Counted from the first letter of the stretch, positions 1 through 9,652 are shown. The stretch is 64,000 nt of DNA from DLKC01 sp002478885 (GCA_046329585.1 JAXLUI010000001.1:992001-1056000), one strand, 5' to 3'. Notes: generated from the letters alone by a model not told the origin. Numbers and translations: made by a program.

Positions 1-395
1 TACCTTCCTTCGGCCAGTACACCAAGTTGGGCCGGTGTAGGATAATAAATAGCCAGTCCGTTTGAACCGGACATAAATACAGGTTGGGAATAACCGAGTG
101 CTGGTATGGAAAACGTGACTACACCCACATTTAGTGGACTCCCACCTGAAGTAACCGTTGCCGAGAACGTGTAGTAGGGTACTCCCTTGAGCGATGGATT
201 GGGCGTTATGGTAAAGGTTGTGGAGGTCGGTATCAAGGCCGCGTTTAGGGCTCTAGCCTTTATGCCAGCAGACTTAGCTACCGAAGGGGTTGGGTCATCG
301 GTAATTTTAGGATCAGCAACTACATTTGTCGTTGGAAAAGCGCAAAGGGATGCGAGGGCGACAAGTGTAAAAAAAACTTTCAAAACAGTCTTCAT
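1..395 (-). CDS. Exported Ig-like repeat protein, N-terminal part (cut by window edge)
   Basis: Reading leftwards from the ATG at 395 there are 131 codons without a stop, then the window ends. The first ~28 residues are a classic signal peptide (MKTVLK, a hydrophobic stretch, then an Ala/Asp boundary). From about residue 60 the sequence has the pattern of bacterial Ig-like domains found in large adhesins and T9SS-secreted proteins (TFTITPNPS, then VTSGGSPLNVGVVTFS). The protein is therefore probably a long surface or secreted repeat protein, but the business end lies outside the window. Role unknown. Confidence 0.7.
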   Translation of the reverse strand, partial: MKTVLKVFFTLVALASLCAFPTTNVVADPKITDDPTPSVAKSAGIKARALNAALIPTSTTFTITPNPSLKGVPYYTFSATVTSGGSPLNVGVVTFSIPALGYSQPVFMSGSNGLAIYYPTPAQLGVLAEGR

Positions 396-822
396 AAAGC
401 ATTTGTTTTAAATGATCATTAGTTAAGGTGAAGTGTGCCGACTGCACCGGGTTGTTCGGGGCAGCTTTTTGAAAATGAAGGGTAACACAAACAGTTGTGA
501 AGCCTGCGATTACGAATCAAGAATCAAAAGTGGAAGTGGACTTTAAGGGGTTGGTGAGCGTCATGGGTATTAATACGGATTTAAAATATATACATAATGA
601 TAGATAAGAACTTATATATTCCCAAATATTTTTGGCTATAAAACTTTGCTCCACAAAGCTAAAATGTACAAGAGTGCGACGCAAGTAAAGCCTGCTTCAA
701 ATACTAATGCCGGGAACAAAAACTCACTTAATGCGCTTGCGACAACTATAAAAAACCCGGTTGCTTTATGCACCCGGGTTTTGACCTATTCAATTGTGCA
801 TTCTTTGCTACTTTACTTGAGC
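396..822. other. Gene-free gap with repeat fragment and terminator
   Basis: No convincing gene lies here. Positions 396-620 are the upstream region of the leftward Ig-like gene. Positions 671-695 hold a small copy of the window's intergenic repeat (GTGCGACGCAA followed by AAAGCCTGCT). Positions 753-782 are the terminator of the next leftward gene. A short open frame across 646-897 has no recognisable content. Confidence 0.6.
753..782 (-). terminator. Intrinsic terminator of the kelch/MopE protein gene
   Basis: The arms AAACCCGG (753-760) and CCGGGTTT (774-781) form an 8-bp stem with a 13-nt loop. Read on the minus strand, the stem is followed by a T run. It sits about 40 bp beyond the stop codon at 823. 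Confidence 0.75.
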
Positions 823-3800
823 TTATTTCTGGTAAACCAAACGGGTTATATACGTTTTATTATTTACGCTTATTCTTACCATATAAATCCCGTTTGACAA
901 AGCAGGTGATACATTAACTGATTGTTTGACAGCACCGTTATTCATCAATGCTGTTTCTGCCTGTACAACCTGGCCTTCGAGATTCATCAGTTGAATTTTG
1001 GCAGTGGCATTTATTTTTTCAGCAACCTGCAATTCAACTACAAACTGTCCCCTGCTCGGATTCGGATACAATCTTATGCCCTTGTCGATTGGTTCGGCTT
1101 TAGTGACGATACTGCTGGTATTAACAGTTGTCCTTGTTTTTGTCAATGTTTTAAAGTTCACCGTATTTGAATACGCTGTACATGTTTTACCACATTTAGC
1201 CCGGATATGCCACTGGTAGCTTTGGTTTGCAGCCAATGAAGCTATGGTTACGGAACGGGCAGTGCCTGAAACTGTAACATCGATCCATTTCGAACCCTGC
1301 TTAGTGCTCTTGTATTGTACCTGCCATTGCGTTGGATTAGCGGAAGCGGTCCAGTTAAAGGTGGCACTGTTTGAAGTAATACCTGTGGTTGTTAAGTTAG
1401 TCGCATTCTGGCAAGCGGCCGTACAGTTTTCATCAACCTGGCCATTGCAATTGTCATCAATGCCATTGCCACAGATTTCGGCAGCACCCGGATTAACAGC
1501 TGCATTGGCATCGTTGCAGTCCCCGGTTTTGGCAGAATAGCCAACGGGTGCAGTTGCAGCGCAGAGCATTGCCGTGGTTGCTGAGCCAAAGCCGTCGTGG
1601 TCGTTGTCCACGTAGTACAATTGCGGGGCATGAACACTTGCGTCTGCATCGTTGCAATCCGTGTTGTTCGTTGCATAACCAAGCGGCGCTGTAGAAGCGC
1701 AGAGCATAGCAGTCGTTGTTGAACCAAAGCCGTCGTGGTCGTTGTCTACATAATATAACTGCGATTGATGAACACTTGCATCTGCATCGTTGCAGTCGGT
1801 ATTGTTTGTTGCATAGCCAACAGGTGCAGTTGAAGCGCAGAGCATAGCAGTCGTTGTTGAACCAAAGCCGTCGTGGTCGTTGTCTACATAATACAACTGC
1901 GGTTCATGAACGCCTGCATCAGCATCGTTGCAATCCGTGTTGTTTGTTGCATAGCCAAGCGGCGCTGTCGATGCGCAGAGCATAGCAGTCGTTGTTGAAC
2001 CAAAGCCGTCGTGGTCGTTGTCTACATAATACAACTGCGGTTCGTGAACGCTTGCATCAGCATCGTTGCAATCCGTGTTGTTTGTTGCATAGCCAAGCGG
2101 CGCTGTTGAAGCACAAAGCATTTCGCTTGTTGTTGAACCAAAGCCGTCTTGGTCGTTGTCTACATAATACATCTGCGGTTCATGAACGCTTGCATCAGCA
2201 TCGTTGCAATCCGTGTTGTTTGTTGCATAGCCAACAGGTGCAGTTGAAGCACAAAGCATTTCGCTTGTTGTTGAGCCGAAGCCATCATGGTCGTTGTCTA
2301 CATAATACAACTGCGGTTCGTGAACACTTGCATCAGCATCGTTACAATCAGTTCCGTTTGTTGTTAGTGAATAGCCTGTTGGGGCTGTGGCACCATAACA
2401 AATATCAGCCTGGCCGTTATCATAACCATCGCCGTCCACATCTATATATAATGAACCGGTTTGCCATACACTTGCATCAGCATCGTTGCAATCAGTTCCA
2501 TTTGTTGTTAGTGAATAGCCTGAGGGTACTGTGGCTCCATAACAAATATCGGCCTGGCCGTTATCGTACCCATCGCCATCCGCGTCGATGTAGAGAGCAG
2601 CAGTTTGCCATACGCTTGCATCAGCATCGTTGCAATCAGTTCCATTTGTTGTTAGTGAATAACCTGTTGGGGCAGTATCTCCATAGCAAACATCAGCCTG
2701 GCCGTTATCATACCCATCGCCATCCGCGTCTATATAGAGAGCAGCAGTTTGCCATACGCTTGCATCAGCATCGTTGCAATCAGTTCCATTTGTTGTTAGT
2801 GAATAACCTGTCGGGGCTGTGGCACCATAGCAAACATATGCCTGCCCGTTGTCATATCCATCGCCATCCGCGTCTATATACAAAGAACCGGATTGCCATA
2901 CAGTTCCGTCTGCATCATTACAATCACCCGGGATACTGATATCCGTTGTATAACCGGGACCTGGGTTTGCACAAGCTGATACAGCAGTTACGTAATACCC
3001 ATCGCCATCTGCATCCAGGTACCATGTTTTTGGTGTCGTTGTTATGGTAATGGGATCAGAAGCGATGCCATTGGCTGTAACCACCAGTGAATATGTTCCA
3101 TCCGGCAAACCTGCAGGCAAGGCAACATTTACGCTGTCAGGCGCATTGCCACGCCTGACACCGGTACTGTTCCAATCGGTGGTGCGACCATAATATACAT
3201 TGCTGCCTGAAGTAAGCCGGACGATCGGGTAATTCGTGTTCATCTGCCAGTCATCACCATAACTGGAGCCTTCTGAATTACCGTTAAAGCCGGTCCCGTG
3301 TAATGTATATGTTGAACAAGTTTTCTGATCAATTGATGTAATGACCGGTTTGCCTTCTTCTACCTGGCTACCTGCCGGCGTATACACATAGAGATTTTGA
3401 TCTCCTTGTTGTGATGCCAATATGGTACCATCCGGGAGGTTTAGAAATGTAAACACAAAGGATGAATTTATTATATAGCTTCCGCCGCCGGGTGCCCCCA
3501 CCTGTGTAAATGAATTGCTTACGTAATCATATTCATAGAAAGAAGTAGGAGATGGGAAATTATCGAATTGATCAGGAATTGGAGACACAGCACATAATAC
3601 TTTCCCATTGGCCATCATCGCTGCAGCTGCATCAGGCGTACCTTGCCCGTCGGGAAAATCAGGGCCTGCTACCCATGAACCGGGGCTGTTGTTTCCGGAT
3701 GGTGTATATATGGCAGTATGTCCTGTAGAACCAAAGAAGATAACCTTTCCATTCGGTAAAAGACAAGCCCCCCCCGTTTCATATCCAAACAGATCGAACA

Positions 3801-4617
3801 GGCTAACTGGTGCAGGTGCATCCAACACCCACTGGTTTAGTGATGGAATATAGCGTTCCGTGCTGTGATCATCGCCTTCGAAGGGAACATCAACCATCAA
3901 TATGCTGCCATCGGGTAATTTTACCCATGCAGCTTCATTGTAGTAATCGAGTGTGTTAGGCCCGTTTGTATAGGTATTGGTGGCAGGGTCATATAGGAAG
4001 GTTTGTTTACCAGTGCCACCTACCGCCCCCTGCAGCACACGCCCATCATCCAAAATTTCTGAATTGGCATCAGACAATGTGATACCCGGCAAATTTGCCA
4101 ACTTCCAGGTATTGGTAACAGGGTTATATATCTCCCCCCTACTACCCCCGGTTCCATATTCACCGCCAGCAACATATAGCCTGCCGTCTTTTAATAATTG
4201 CGAAGAATAATACAGCCTTGAATCAAACATTGGCCAAATAAAAGACCATGTGCCATTGATATAACTTCCCGAAGCATCAGGCGTTAATTTCTTATACAAC
4301 AAGGAACCCGAACTCGCATTCTTTACCAATACAGTACCGTCAGACAGCAGTGTCATAGCACCACCGCCTGAAGGCGCCAGGTTTGTAAGCGTTGTCCAGG
4401 ATCCTACGGAAGGGCTCGCAACAAAAGGAGTTGGGGCAAGTTTGCTAACGTTCATTCCCTGCGGGCGTGCTTTGTACCCTTTGTTTTTTAAAGATAGCGG
4501 ATACTGTACCTGTGCATGTACAGAACAGATTCCCGCAAACAGCAGCAACAAACAGCACCAGGCCTTTGCTGTACTGCATTGCTGATCATGAACATGGAAT
4601 AGTAACTTTTTTTTCAT
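823..4617 (-). CDS. Secreted kelch-propeller protein with 11 MopE-type repeats and T9SS type A sorting domain
   Basis: 1264 residues from the ATG at 4617. That start is chosen over the longer frame because it gives an immediate signal peptide (MKKKLLFHV, then a Leu-rich core ending VHAQ). Order of parts: a galactose-oxidase/kelch-like beta-propeller (~60-400); an IPT/DUF1929-like beta domain (~405-520); eleven repeats of 46-48 residues (~530-1065), each with a DxDxDGxG-type loop and a DCNDADASV motif, matching the putative metal-binding MopE-type repeat family; a fibronectin III domain (~1070-1160); and a C-terminal T9SS sorting domain (LYPNPSRGQFVVEL ... TYITRLVYQK). The protein should be exported through the Sec and T9SS routes and end at the cell surface or outside. 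Calcium or copper binding is family knowledge, not shown here. Substrate unknown. Confidence 0.9.
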   Translation of the reverse strand: MKKKLLFHVHDQQCSTAKAWCCLLLLFAGICSVHAQVQYPLSLKNKGYKARPQGMNVSKLAPTPFVASPSVGSWTTLTNLAPSGGGAMTLLSDGTVLVKNASSGSLLYKKLTPDASGSYINGTWSFIWPMFDSRLYYSSQLLKDGRLYVAGGEYGTGGSRGEIYNPVTNTWKLANLPGITLSDANSEILDDGRVLQGAVGGTGKQTFLYDPATNTYTNGPNTLDYYNEAAWVKLPDGSILMVDVPFEGDDHSTERYIPSLNQWVLDAPAPVSLFDLFGYETGGACLLPNGKVIFFGSTGHTAIYTPSGNNSPGSWVAGPDFPDGQGTPDAAAAMMANGKVLCAVSPIPDQFDNFPSPTSFYEYDYVSNSFTQVGAPGGGSYIINSSFVFTFLNLPDGTILASQQGDQNLYVYTPAGSQVEEGKPVITSIDQKTCSTYTLHGTGFNGNSEGSSYGDDWQMNTNYPIVRLTSGSNVYYGRTTDWNSTGVRRGNAPDSVNVALPAGLPDGTYSLVVTANGIASDPITITTTPKTWYLDADGDGYYVTAVSACANPGPGYTTDISIPGDCNDADGTVWQSGSLYIDADGDGYDNGQAYVCYGATAPTGYSLTTNGTDCNDADASVWQTAALYIDADGDGYDNGQADVCYGDTAPTGYSLTTNGTDCNDADASVWQTAALYIDADGDGYDNGQADICYGATVPSGYSLTTNGTDCNDADASVWQTGSLYIDVDGDGYDNGQADICYGATAPTGYSLTTNGTDCNDADASVHEPQLYYVDNDHDGFGSTTSEMLCASTAPVGYATNNTDCNDADASVHEPQMYYVDNDQDGFGSTTSEMLCASTAPLGYATNNTDCNDADASVHEPQLYYVDNDHDGFGSTTTAMLCASTAPLGYATNNTDCNDADAGVHEPQLYYVDNDHDGFGSTTTAMLCASTAPVGYATNNTDCNDADASVHQSQLYYVDNDHDGFGSTTTAMLCASTAPLGYATNNTDCNDADASVHAPQLYYVDNDHDGFGSATTAMLCAATAPVGYSAKTGDCNDANAAVNPGAAEICGNGIDDNCNGQVDENCTAACQNATNLTTTGITSNSATFNWTASANPTQWQVQYKSTKQGSKWIDVTVSGTARSVTIASLAANQSYQWHIRAKCGKTCTAYSNTVNFKTLTKTRTTVNTSSIVTKAEPIDKGIRLYPNPSRGQFVVELQVAEKINATAKIQLMNLEGQVVQAETALMNNGAVKQSVNVSPALSNGIYMVRISVNNKTYITRLVYQK
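1530..3030 (-). repeat. Coding tandem repeats: five ~144-bp and six 138-bp units
   Basis: Within the kelch/MopE gene, five units of type A (YIDADGDGYDNGQA ... DCNDADASVWQ) are followed by six of type B (YYVDNDHDGFGS ... DCNDADASVHEPQ). The type B units are almost identical at the DNA level, so unequal recombination or recent expansion is likely. The last unit runs into a non-repeat metal-site-like end (EICGNGIDDNCNGQVDENC). Confidence 0.9.
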
Positions 4618-4900
4618 GTGGGTTTTTTTTAATAAAAAATGACGATAGGAGGATATGGCAGGCATATTTGTTTCAGCCGGAATTGTAAAAAAAGCACGGC
4701 GGCCTGCCAATAAGTTTGCGCCCATATAAAAGGTTTGGTTGAATTAACGGAAACGGATAAAGGAGTTATGGCATTCAGAGGATTGGGGTACGGATCACTT
4801 ATTCCAACATCAGATCGATGATGAAAGATAATATTAGTCTTACAGACAGACCCTGTATAAACGCGACAAAACAATTATGCTTTCCTGGTCTTTGCCATTT

Positions 4901-5710
4901 TTACTGCGGTGGTTGCAACAGGAAGTACAAAAACGATGGTTCGATATCTACCAGGTCAGCCGGTTTTATGGTGAGATACCTGGTAAAATCTTTTGTTATA
5001 TGTGCCTGGTCATAATAACCAGTGGCTGTACAAAGTTCCAACCAAGACACTGATGCATTCAAGCGTATAAAATTAACCAGGCACTTAAACCGGTATATCC
5101 TTATATATTCGCCAGGGGTTAACCCGATATAGCGACTGAAATAGCGTTGCAGGCTTCGTGTTGTAATAAAACAATCCCGCTCAACATCCCTTACCGTAAC
5201 AACCGCTTTGCGCTCATGGATATATTCAAGGGCGGCACTTACTTTATCATTTATTTTCTCTACAGGCCTTGCCATGAAAAACCGGTTCATCACGGCAATT
5301 ATTTCTTCATCGGTGGCGGCAGCCCTTAATTCAGCAATCAATGTTTCACATGCTGCTTCCCCCAGCAGTTCTGAAAGAGGCATGGTGGTATTGGTAATTG
5401 ATGCCATATCAAGCCCAAACAACCTGTACAAACCGCAAGGCTGAATAAATACCATCAGGATCTTGCTTTTGCCTTTTATTGCCCCTATCACCGGAACGGT
5501 AACCTGCCCGGTAGCGCAATATCGGTCTTTCATAAATGTGGCGTCATTAACGGTAGCATTAACGTCACCCTCAAGACAAATGATCAATCCGCAAAAACCT
5601 AACGGCGGTGATATATATGGTTCGTAAAAATCTTCTTCAACAATAGTAATACCGTAAAATGCTATGTATGCTGCAAGTGATTCAGGCGGGGGAAATTGAA
5701 TGGGTTGCAT
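4901..5710 (-). CDS. AraC-family transcriptional regulator
   Basis: 269 residues. The N-terminal ~150 residues resemble the DUF6597-type sensing domain found in front of many Bacteroidota AraC proteins. The last ~100 residues form the double helix-turn-helix: TTRSLQRYFSRYIGLTPGEY, then a second unit ending in the usual GYYDQAHITKDFTRY signature. Cytoplasmic DNA-binding protein; ligand and targets are not visible. It is transcribed leftwards and its stop lies about 280 bp from the start of the kelch/MopE gene, so that gene is a possible target, but I see no direct evidence. Confidence 0.88.
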   Translation of the reverse strand: MQPIQFPPPESLAAYIAFYGITIVEEDFYEPYISPPLGFCGLIICLEGDVNATVNDATFMKDRYCATGQVTVPVIGAIKGKSKILMVFIQPCGLYRLFGLDMASITNTTMPLSELLGEAACETLIAELRAAATDEEIIAVMNRFFMARPVEKINDKVSAALEYIHERKAVVTVRDVERDCFITTRSLQRYFSRYIGLTPGEYIRIYRFKCLVNFIRLNASVSWLELCTATGYYDQAHITKDFTRYLTIKPADLVDIEPSFLYFLLQPPQ

Positions 5711-5950
5711 ATAAGTAAGCTAATATCACTACAAGCTGCAACATTTGCTGTTTTTTGCGTTGCAGCTTCCTGTAAACAAATTTAAAAAAGTCATCGTGTG
5801 CACCTCTTGTAAAATACCTTAAATCTTTTATGCATACAGGGAATGCCTTGCAGGAAATACTGAAGAAATTCATACTCAAGCATTTCGCTAAAAATTTATG
5901 TTAGCGCTTTTATATAATTGGGCGGAAATACCACTGAACGGGTATCATTT

Positions 5951-6050
5951 GCCGAATGAAGCTATAGTGCTCCAGTGTGCGACGCAACCGGTGTTGCCAT
6001 TAGCAGGAATGCCTGGCTCAAAAAAATGCGTGAACGCGTTTTATAAAGAA
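5951..6050 (-). repeat. Intergenic repeat arm, near-copy of 9792-9893
   Basis: About 100 bp matching 9792-9893 on the same strand. It starts GCCGAATGAAGCTATAG, contains AGTGTGCGACGCAACCGGTG and ends in GCCTGGCTC plus an A run. Both copies lie downstream of the stop of a leftward gene. Confidence 0.85.
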
Positions 6051-6082
6051 ATGCGTTGCTTATTGCTGTGTATTTTAAACTT

Positions 6083-6128
6083 GTCTTCGCGAAGATGCTT
6101 TCGATTTCAATGCGTTTCTTTCATACCA
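6083..6128. repeat. 45-bp repeat with CTTCGCGAAG palindrome
   Basis: Matches 9653-9697: both read CTTCGCGAAG, then TCGATTTCA, then GTTTCTTTCATAC. The first ten bases are a perfect palindrome. Confidence 0.75.
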
Positions 6129-6193
6129 CATGATTAAACGGTAGTACCACTTTGGCTTAAGCAGCGAACATTGTCCAGGCGAACTCAAGGCTT

Positions 6194-8221
6194 TCAGTTT
6201 TTTATAAAGACAGCGCTTGCATTTCCTTTTGGCGACTCTGCCCGCAGCAGGTAACTGCCTTTGGCGAATGCTGAAACATCGATACTATATGTGCCTTGTG
6301 CGGCAGTCGCTTTGATCTTTTTTAGTATCCTGCCGGTAATATCCAACACGTATAGTGCATTGATGGCATGATCCGCAGGCAACGTAACCGTTAAAGTATT
6401 TTGGACAGGATTAGGATAAATGATGAATTTCCCGGTATTGTTGCCTGATGCATCCGACGTAACTGTGGATGCAAATGCAGCATCATCATTACTGATCTTA
6501 CCGATTCCCACACTGTCGAGGAGCACAGCATTGACAGGACTAAAGAGGCCTACTGCAAATCTTTCGTCGGCTTCCGGAACAAGATCGCCATTGATCGTAA
6601 CCCGAATCACTTTTACTGTATCACCCGGTTTAAATAATATTAACCCCGATGCAGGCAGGTAGTCAGCAGGAGCAGTCGCGGCGATGTCCCTGGTTTGAAA
6701 ATTTACTACTACTGAATCCTGGGATGCTTCACTTAAACTGACGCGGAAGCGCATGGTTTTCGTGCCGCCATCACCTTCTGCTATTTGTGCGTTTGTTATA
6801 TATAACCCGGGCAGGCTGCATTGGCTGCTCAGGATGTTTTCATTTTCTATTGTCGTGCCCGGTGCCAGCGTATGACCCTGCAGGCCCTGGTAAGCCGCGG
6901 GGTAAAATGGTGACCGGAAAACAAGGTTGTTTACAGGTGAATCACCCTGTTTCACGATACCCAGGTCTGTAACAGGATTGATATACCGCCACACAGTTTG
7001 TCCGCCAGGGTTGTATTCAAAAAAATTACCGTTGGCCCCTGAACACACCAGTACATTGGCATTCTCCAGCATTTGAGCGCCCGAAATAAACGGTGAGTAT
7101 AAATGATTTTCGTTGCCTTCGTTGTATACCAACGCTGCGGCTGCCGGACCATATGGCAAACCTGGCGCATAATTCCCGGCGCTATCAACAGGCGGAATGA
7201 TAATATCTACCGTAGAATAGTCGTTGATGCCGCCGTTTCTGCCCTGGCCATTATTAAAGACCATAATCTGGTTGGCATAAGGCAAGCCGGGTTCTATCCA
7301 ATGCGCATTGTGTTGAAAGAAGAGTTGCTGGTCAGCCTGGGTACCACTTTTATAAACAAGTGGATTGCCCCAGCGATAGAGTATGTTGCCACCCTTGCCA
7401 TAGCGACCACCTTTGCCCGTCCTGGCTTCAGCCGTGGTTGTACTATGATCGATGATGTACAACTCATTAAAATTGGGAGAGTTTATCATGACCTGATCAA
7501 ACGCCGGGTTGTAGTCGATCGCGTTCAGGTGTACCCAATCAGGCACCGTATCTTTTGGTGTATAGTTAATGTCGATCCTTCCCGGCCTCGATGCCACTGC
7601 AGCATAATTTGGTTTTGTTGCGTCAAAATCCTGTACGAGGTGATCCCATAAATGCCACTCCCAAACGACCGTCGCTTTTTTATCACTTACCGGGTGCAGT
7701 TCCAGTACGGCTTCACTCCAGACACTGCTGCCGGCATGTAAAGGATTTCTGCCCGCAGCTATTGCCTCGGCTGTTGTTTTTCGTTCCCATGCCAGCACCA
7801 GGATATTCCCATTTGGCAGCGCCCTGACATCGTGGTGGGACTGGTAAATTGAATCTGACACAATATATGCCCCTGTCACGTTGCTGTTCCAATCCAGCAC
7901 CTGCACAATACCCCCGCTTCCACCCGCAGGGAAGAGCGGATTAAAATACGTTCCGGCCCTTAGCAGATAACCATTGGGCTCAAGATAAACTGAGGCGCCC
8001 GGTTTATAACTGCTATGCCATGTATGAATCTTCCTGCCACATTTGTCTATAAGATAGGTAGTCGTGTCTGCAAGCGGTGCAAACAGGATATACCCCTTTT
8101 CCGTTGTGCCGGTGTCTTTTTGTACCAGGCCAACTGTAGTTTGGGCAGCAACATCATTTGTTAAGGCAACTAAGAGGTATACCAATAGTAAGGTAACGCA
8201 GGTTTTTATAAAACTTGTCAT
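6194..8221 (-). CDS. Arylsulfotransferase-family exported protein with Calx-beta and T9SS domains
   Basis: 675 residues. Signal peptide 1-27 (ending VAAQ). Residues ~35-460 match the aryl-sulfate sulfotransferase (ASST) propeller family: GKIHTW-like opening, SHHDVRALPNGNILVLAWE, VWEWHLWDHL, HLNAIDYNP and FFQHNAHWI. His-rich positions of this kind are where the family carries its active site. Residues ~475-580 form a Calx-beta domain (IAEGDGGTKTMRFRVSLS ... DERFAVGLF). The end (~600-675) is a T9SS type A sorting domain (IYPNPVQNTLTVTLP). It is probably secreted and either transfers sulfuryl groups between phenols or is a non-enzymatic propeller relative; the sequence alone does not decide. Confidence 0.85.
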   Translation of the reverse strand: MTSFIKTCVTLLLVYLLVALTNDVAAQTTVGLVQKDTGTTEKGYILFAPLADTTTYLIDKCGRKIHTWHSSYKPGASVYLEPNGYLLRAGTYFNPLFPAGGSGGIVQVLDWNSNVTGAYIVSDSIYQSHHDVRALPNGNILVLAWERKTTAEAIAAGRNPLHAGSSVWSEAVLELHPVSDKKATVVWEWHLWDHLVQDFDATKPNYAAVASRPGRIDINYTPKDTVPDWVHLNAIDYNPAFDQVMINSPNFNELYIIDHSTTTAEARTGKGGRYGKGGNILYRWGNPLVYKSGTQADQQLFFQHNAHWIEPGLPYANQIMVFNNGQGRNGGINDYSTVDIIIPPVDSAGNYAPGLPYGPAAAALVYNEGNENHLYSPFISGAQMLENANVLVCSGANGNFFEYNPGGQTVWRYINPVTDLGIVKQGDSPVNNLVFRSPFYPAAYQGLQGHTLAPGTTIENENILSSQCSLPGLYITNAQIAEGDGGTKTMRFRVSLSEASQDSVVVNFQTRDIAATAPADYLPASGLILFKPGDTVKVIRVTINGDLVPEADERFAVGLFSPVNAVLLDSVGIGKISNDDAAFASTVTSDASGNNTGKFIIYPNPVQNTLTVTLPADHAINALYVLDITGRILKKIKATAAQGTYSIDVSAFAKGSYLLRAESPKGNASAVFIKN

Positions 8222-8429
8222 AAGCAGGGTTCTAATTGTAAGGAAAAAAGGAAGGTCAGCGTTGTAAGAAAAATAATATCCTGATCAGCAAATTAAGCAA
8301 AAACCGGGATAAAAACGCGGTTTGCGGCAGGTGTTATAGAACCAACGCCCACGGATAGCTGAAGCCCGCCCGGAAAAGTTGTTATCCATATACCCGCAGA
8401 TAAAAAGCTCCGCCCCAATTGTTTTGATG

Positions 8430-9431
8430 TTATTGCTTTGCATAAATAACGCACATACCATTCTCTATGCCGGCAGCGGCGTTGTATATATCCCCGTACC
8501 GGTAATAGCGGTTCTTCCCCTTAAGACTTCCGTCGGCGTGTGTTAAAGCAACATTCCATGGGTCGTTTACCTGGAAAAAGATTTCATCATCAACTTTTTT
8601 ATATCCATACACAACTACAAAATGATTAAAGTTTTCGGGGTAATAACGATCTGCATACGGATCACCTGATACGCCAATAAAACCTCCCAGCTTTTCCGTA
8701 GTAATCAACAAAATGCCAATACGCCCTGAATCGATCTGCTTTTTGATAATGTTGAATGTTTCTTCTGCAGTGCCACCCAGGTTTACGTAGGAGTGATCAA
8801 AATCGTGTTCCCGGAGGTACTCCCCTATTGTACCAAAGCCCCAGAGCCCGGTATTTTGAGGAAAATAAGCCCTTGCATCAGCAGGCGCCAGGTTAAAAGA
8901 CGAATCAGCCCATTTCATTGCCATCGTTACGCAGGCTGGCCCGCAGTTGATGTTCCAGTATTCCCCGGTACCAGCCTGCGTAAAATACCAGTTATACAAC
9001 CTGTCATTACTCCCCGATTCTTTTATAAACCTGCCTAGCCCCCATTTAGCCGTATAATCGTTATTGGTAGCTGAAACAATCCAGTGCTTTATTACCCCAC
9101 TTTTGTTTTTGACTGAATAGTTAAGATAGTTGTTGTAATTGTTAGCCGTTTTACCGCTTACCTGCGCCACACCATTGATACTGGCAGATGCGCCTTCAGT
9201 TAAACTGAAAGAAGCCACGAGATTTTCAGGGTCGGTAACCGTATCAGCAAAGCGCACATCGACCAGGCCAGGTGATACTGTAATCACCGGTTGCATACCA
9301 TCGATCGTGTAGTTTAAAATATCGGCCACAGAATCTTTAACCGGGCCGCCGGGAGGAACGGGAGTGTTTTCCGCTTTGTTGCAGGAACAACAAACGATTG
9401 AAAAAATGAGCAAGGCCTGTAGCAATTTCAT
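8430..9431 (-). CDS. Lipoprotein with C39-like cysteine peptidase domain
   Basis: 333 residues from ATG 9431; ATGs at 9440 and 9449 are alternatives. The signal sequence ends in a Cys-rich lipobox (SIVCCSC), so the protein should be a lipid-anchored envelope protein. Residues ~40-125 look like a DUF5018-type beta domain (VTVSPG- and NYLNYSVK-like pattern). Residues ~140-333 resemble Peptidase_C39_2: Cys163 in NCGPACVTMAMKW, His270 in NHFVVVYGY and Asp290 in VNDPW would form the catalytic triad. It stands alone with no bacteriocin exporter nearby, so maturation of a leader peptide is unlikely; a house-cleaning or predatory protease role is inference. Confidence 0.78.
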   Translation of the reverse strand: MKLLQALLIFSIVCCSCNKAENTPVPPGGPVKDSVADILNYTIDGMQPVITVSPGLVDVRFADTVTDPENLVASFSLTEGASASINGVAQVSGKTANNYNNYLNYSVKNKSGVIKHWIVSATNNDYTAKWGLGRFIKESGSNDRLYNWYFTQAGTGEYWNINCGPACVTMAMKWADSSFNLAPADARAYFPQNTGLWGFGTIGEYLREHDFDHSYVNLGGTAEETFNIIKKQIDSGRIGILLITTEKLGGFIGVSGDPYADRYYPENFNHFVVVYGYKKVDDEIFFQVNDPWNVALTHADGSLKGKNRYYRYGDIYNAAAGIENGMCVIYAKQ

Positions 9432-9528
9432 CGGCAGCATTTCTAACAATAAATATACGGCAAAATAGCCGTGATGCGTCGCCGATGTGCGTTGGTTGCC
9501 CTGGTTAAGCTGCCCTATCCATATGGCT

Positions 9529-9602
9529 TACCCATCTTCCCTACTACTATGATGCTTTTGTTGTGTCACTCACTTGTAGGTTCTGTTCTTTACTGAACAG
9601 GA
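9529..9602 (+). repeat. Intergenic repeat arm (GTTGTGTCACTCACTTGT type)
   Basis: About 74 bp, roughly 84% identical by eye to 16307-16381. Shared blocks: ACCCATC, CTACTACTAT, TTTTGTTGTGTCACTCACTT, TGAACAGG. Confidence 0.85.
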
Positions 9603-9652
9603 TCGTGTTTGCCAGAGCCTGATGGATTTGCCAGGGGTATTTATTTTTTAAC

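Larger units (their letters stand above)
5711..6193. other. Gene-free gap containing two intergenic repeats
   Basis: No supported gene. The gap holds the repeat arm at 5951-6050 and the CTTCGCGAAG repeat at 6083-6128, both with near-copies in the 9.4-9.9 kb gap. Confidence 0.6.

Noticed and set aside
187..411. Plus-strand open frame at the left edge
   Set aside because: Antisense to the exported Ig-like protein, which has a signal peptide and domain pattern.
1992..2939. Long open frame (315 codons) on the plus strand
   Set aside because: It is the antisense shadow of the tandem MopE repeats; its periodic His/Arg/Leu-rich product only mirrors them.
1530..3030. Regular ~140-bp spacing that could suggest a CRISPR or satellite array
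   Set aside because: Units are in frame, coding, 138-144 bp long and lack unique spacers.
5898..6137. 79-codon plus-strand frame
   Set aside because: Entirely composed of two intergenic repeats that recur elsewhere without the frame being kept.
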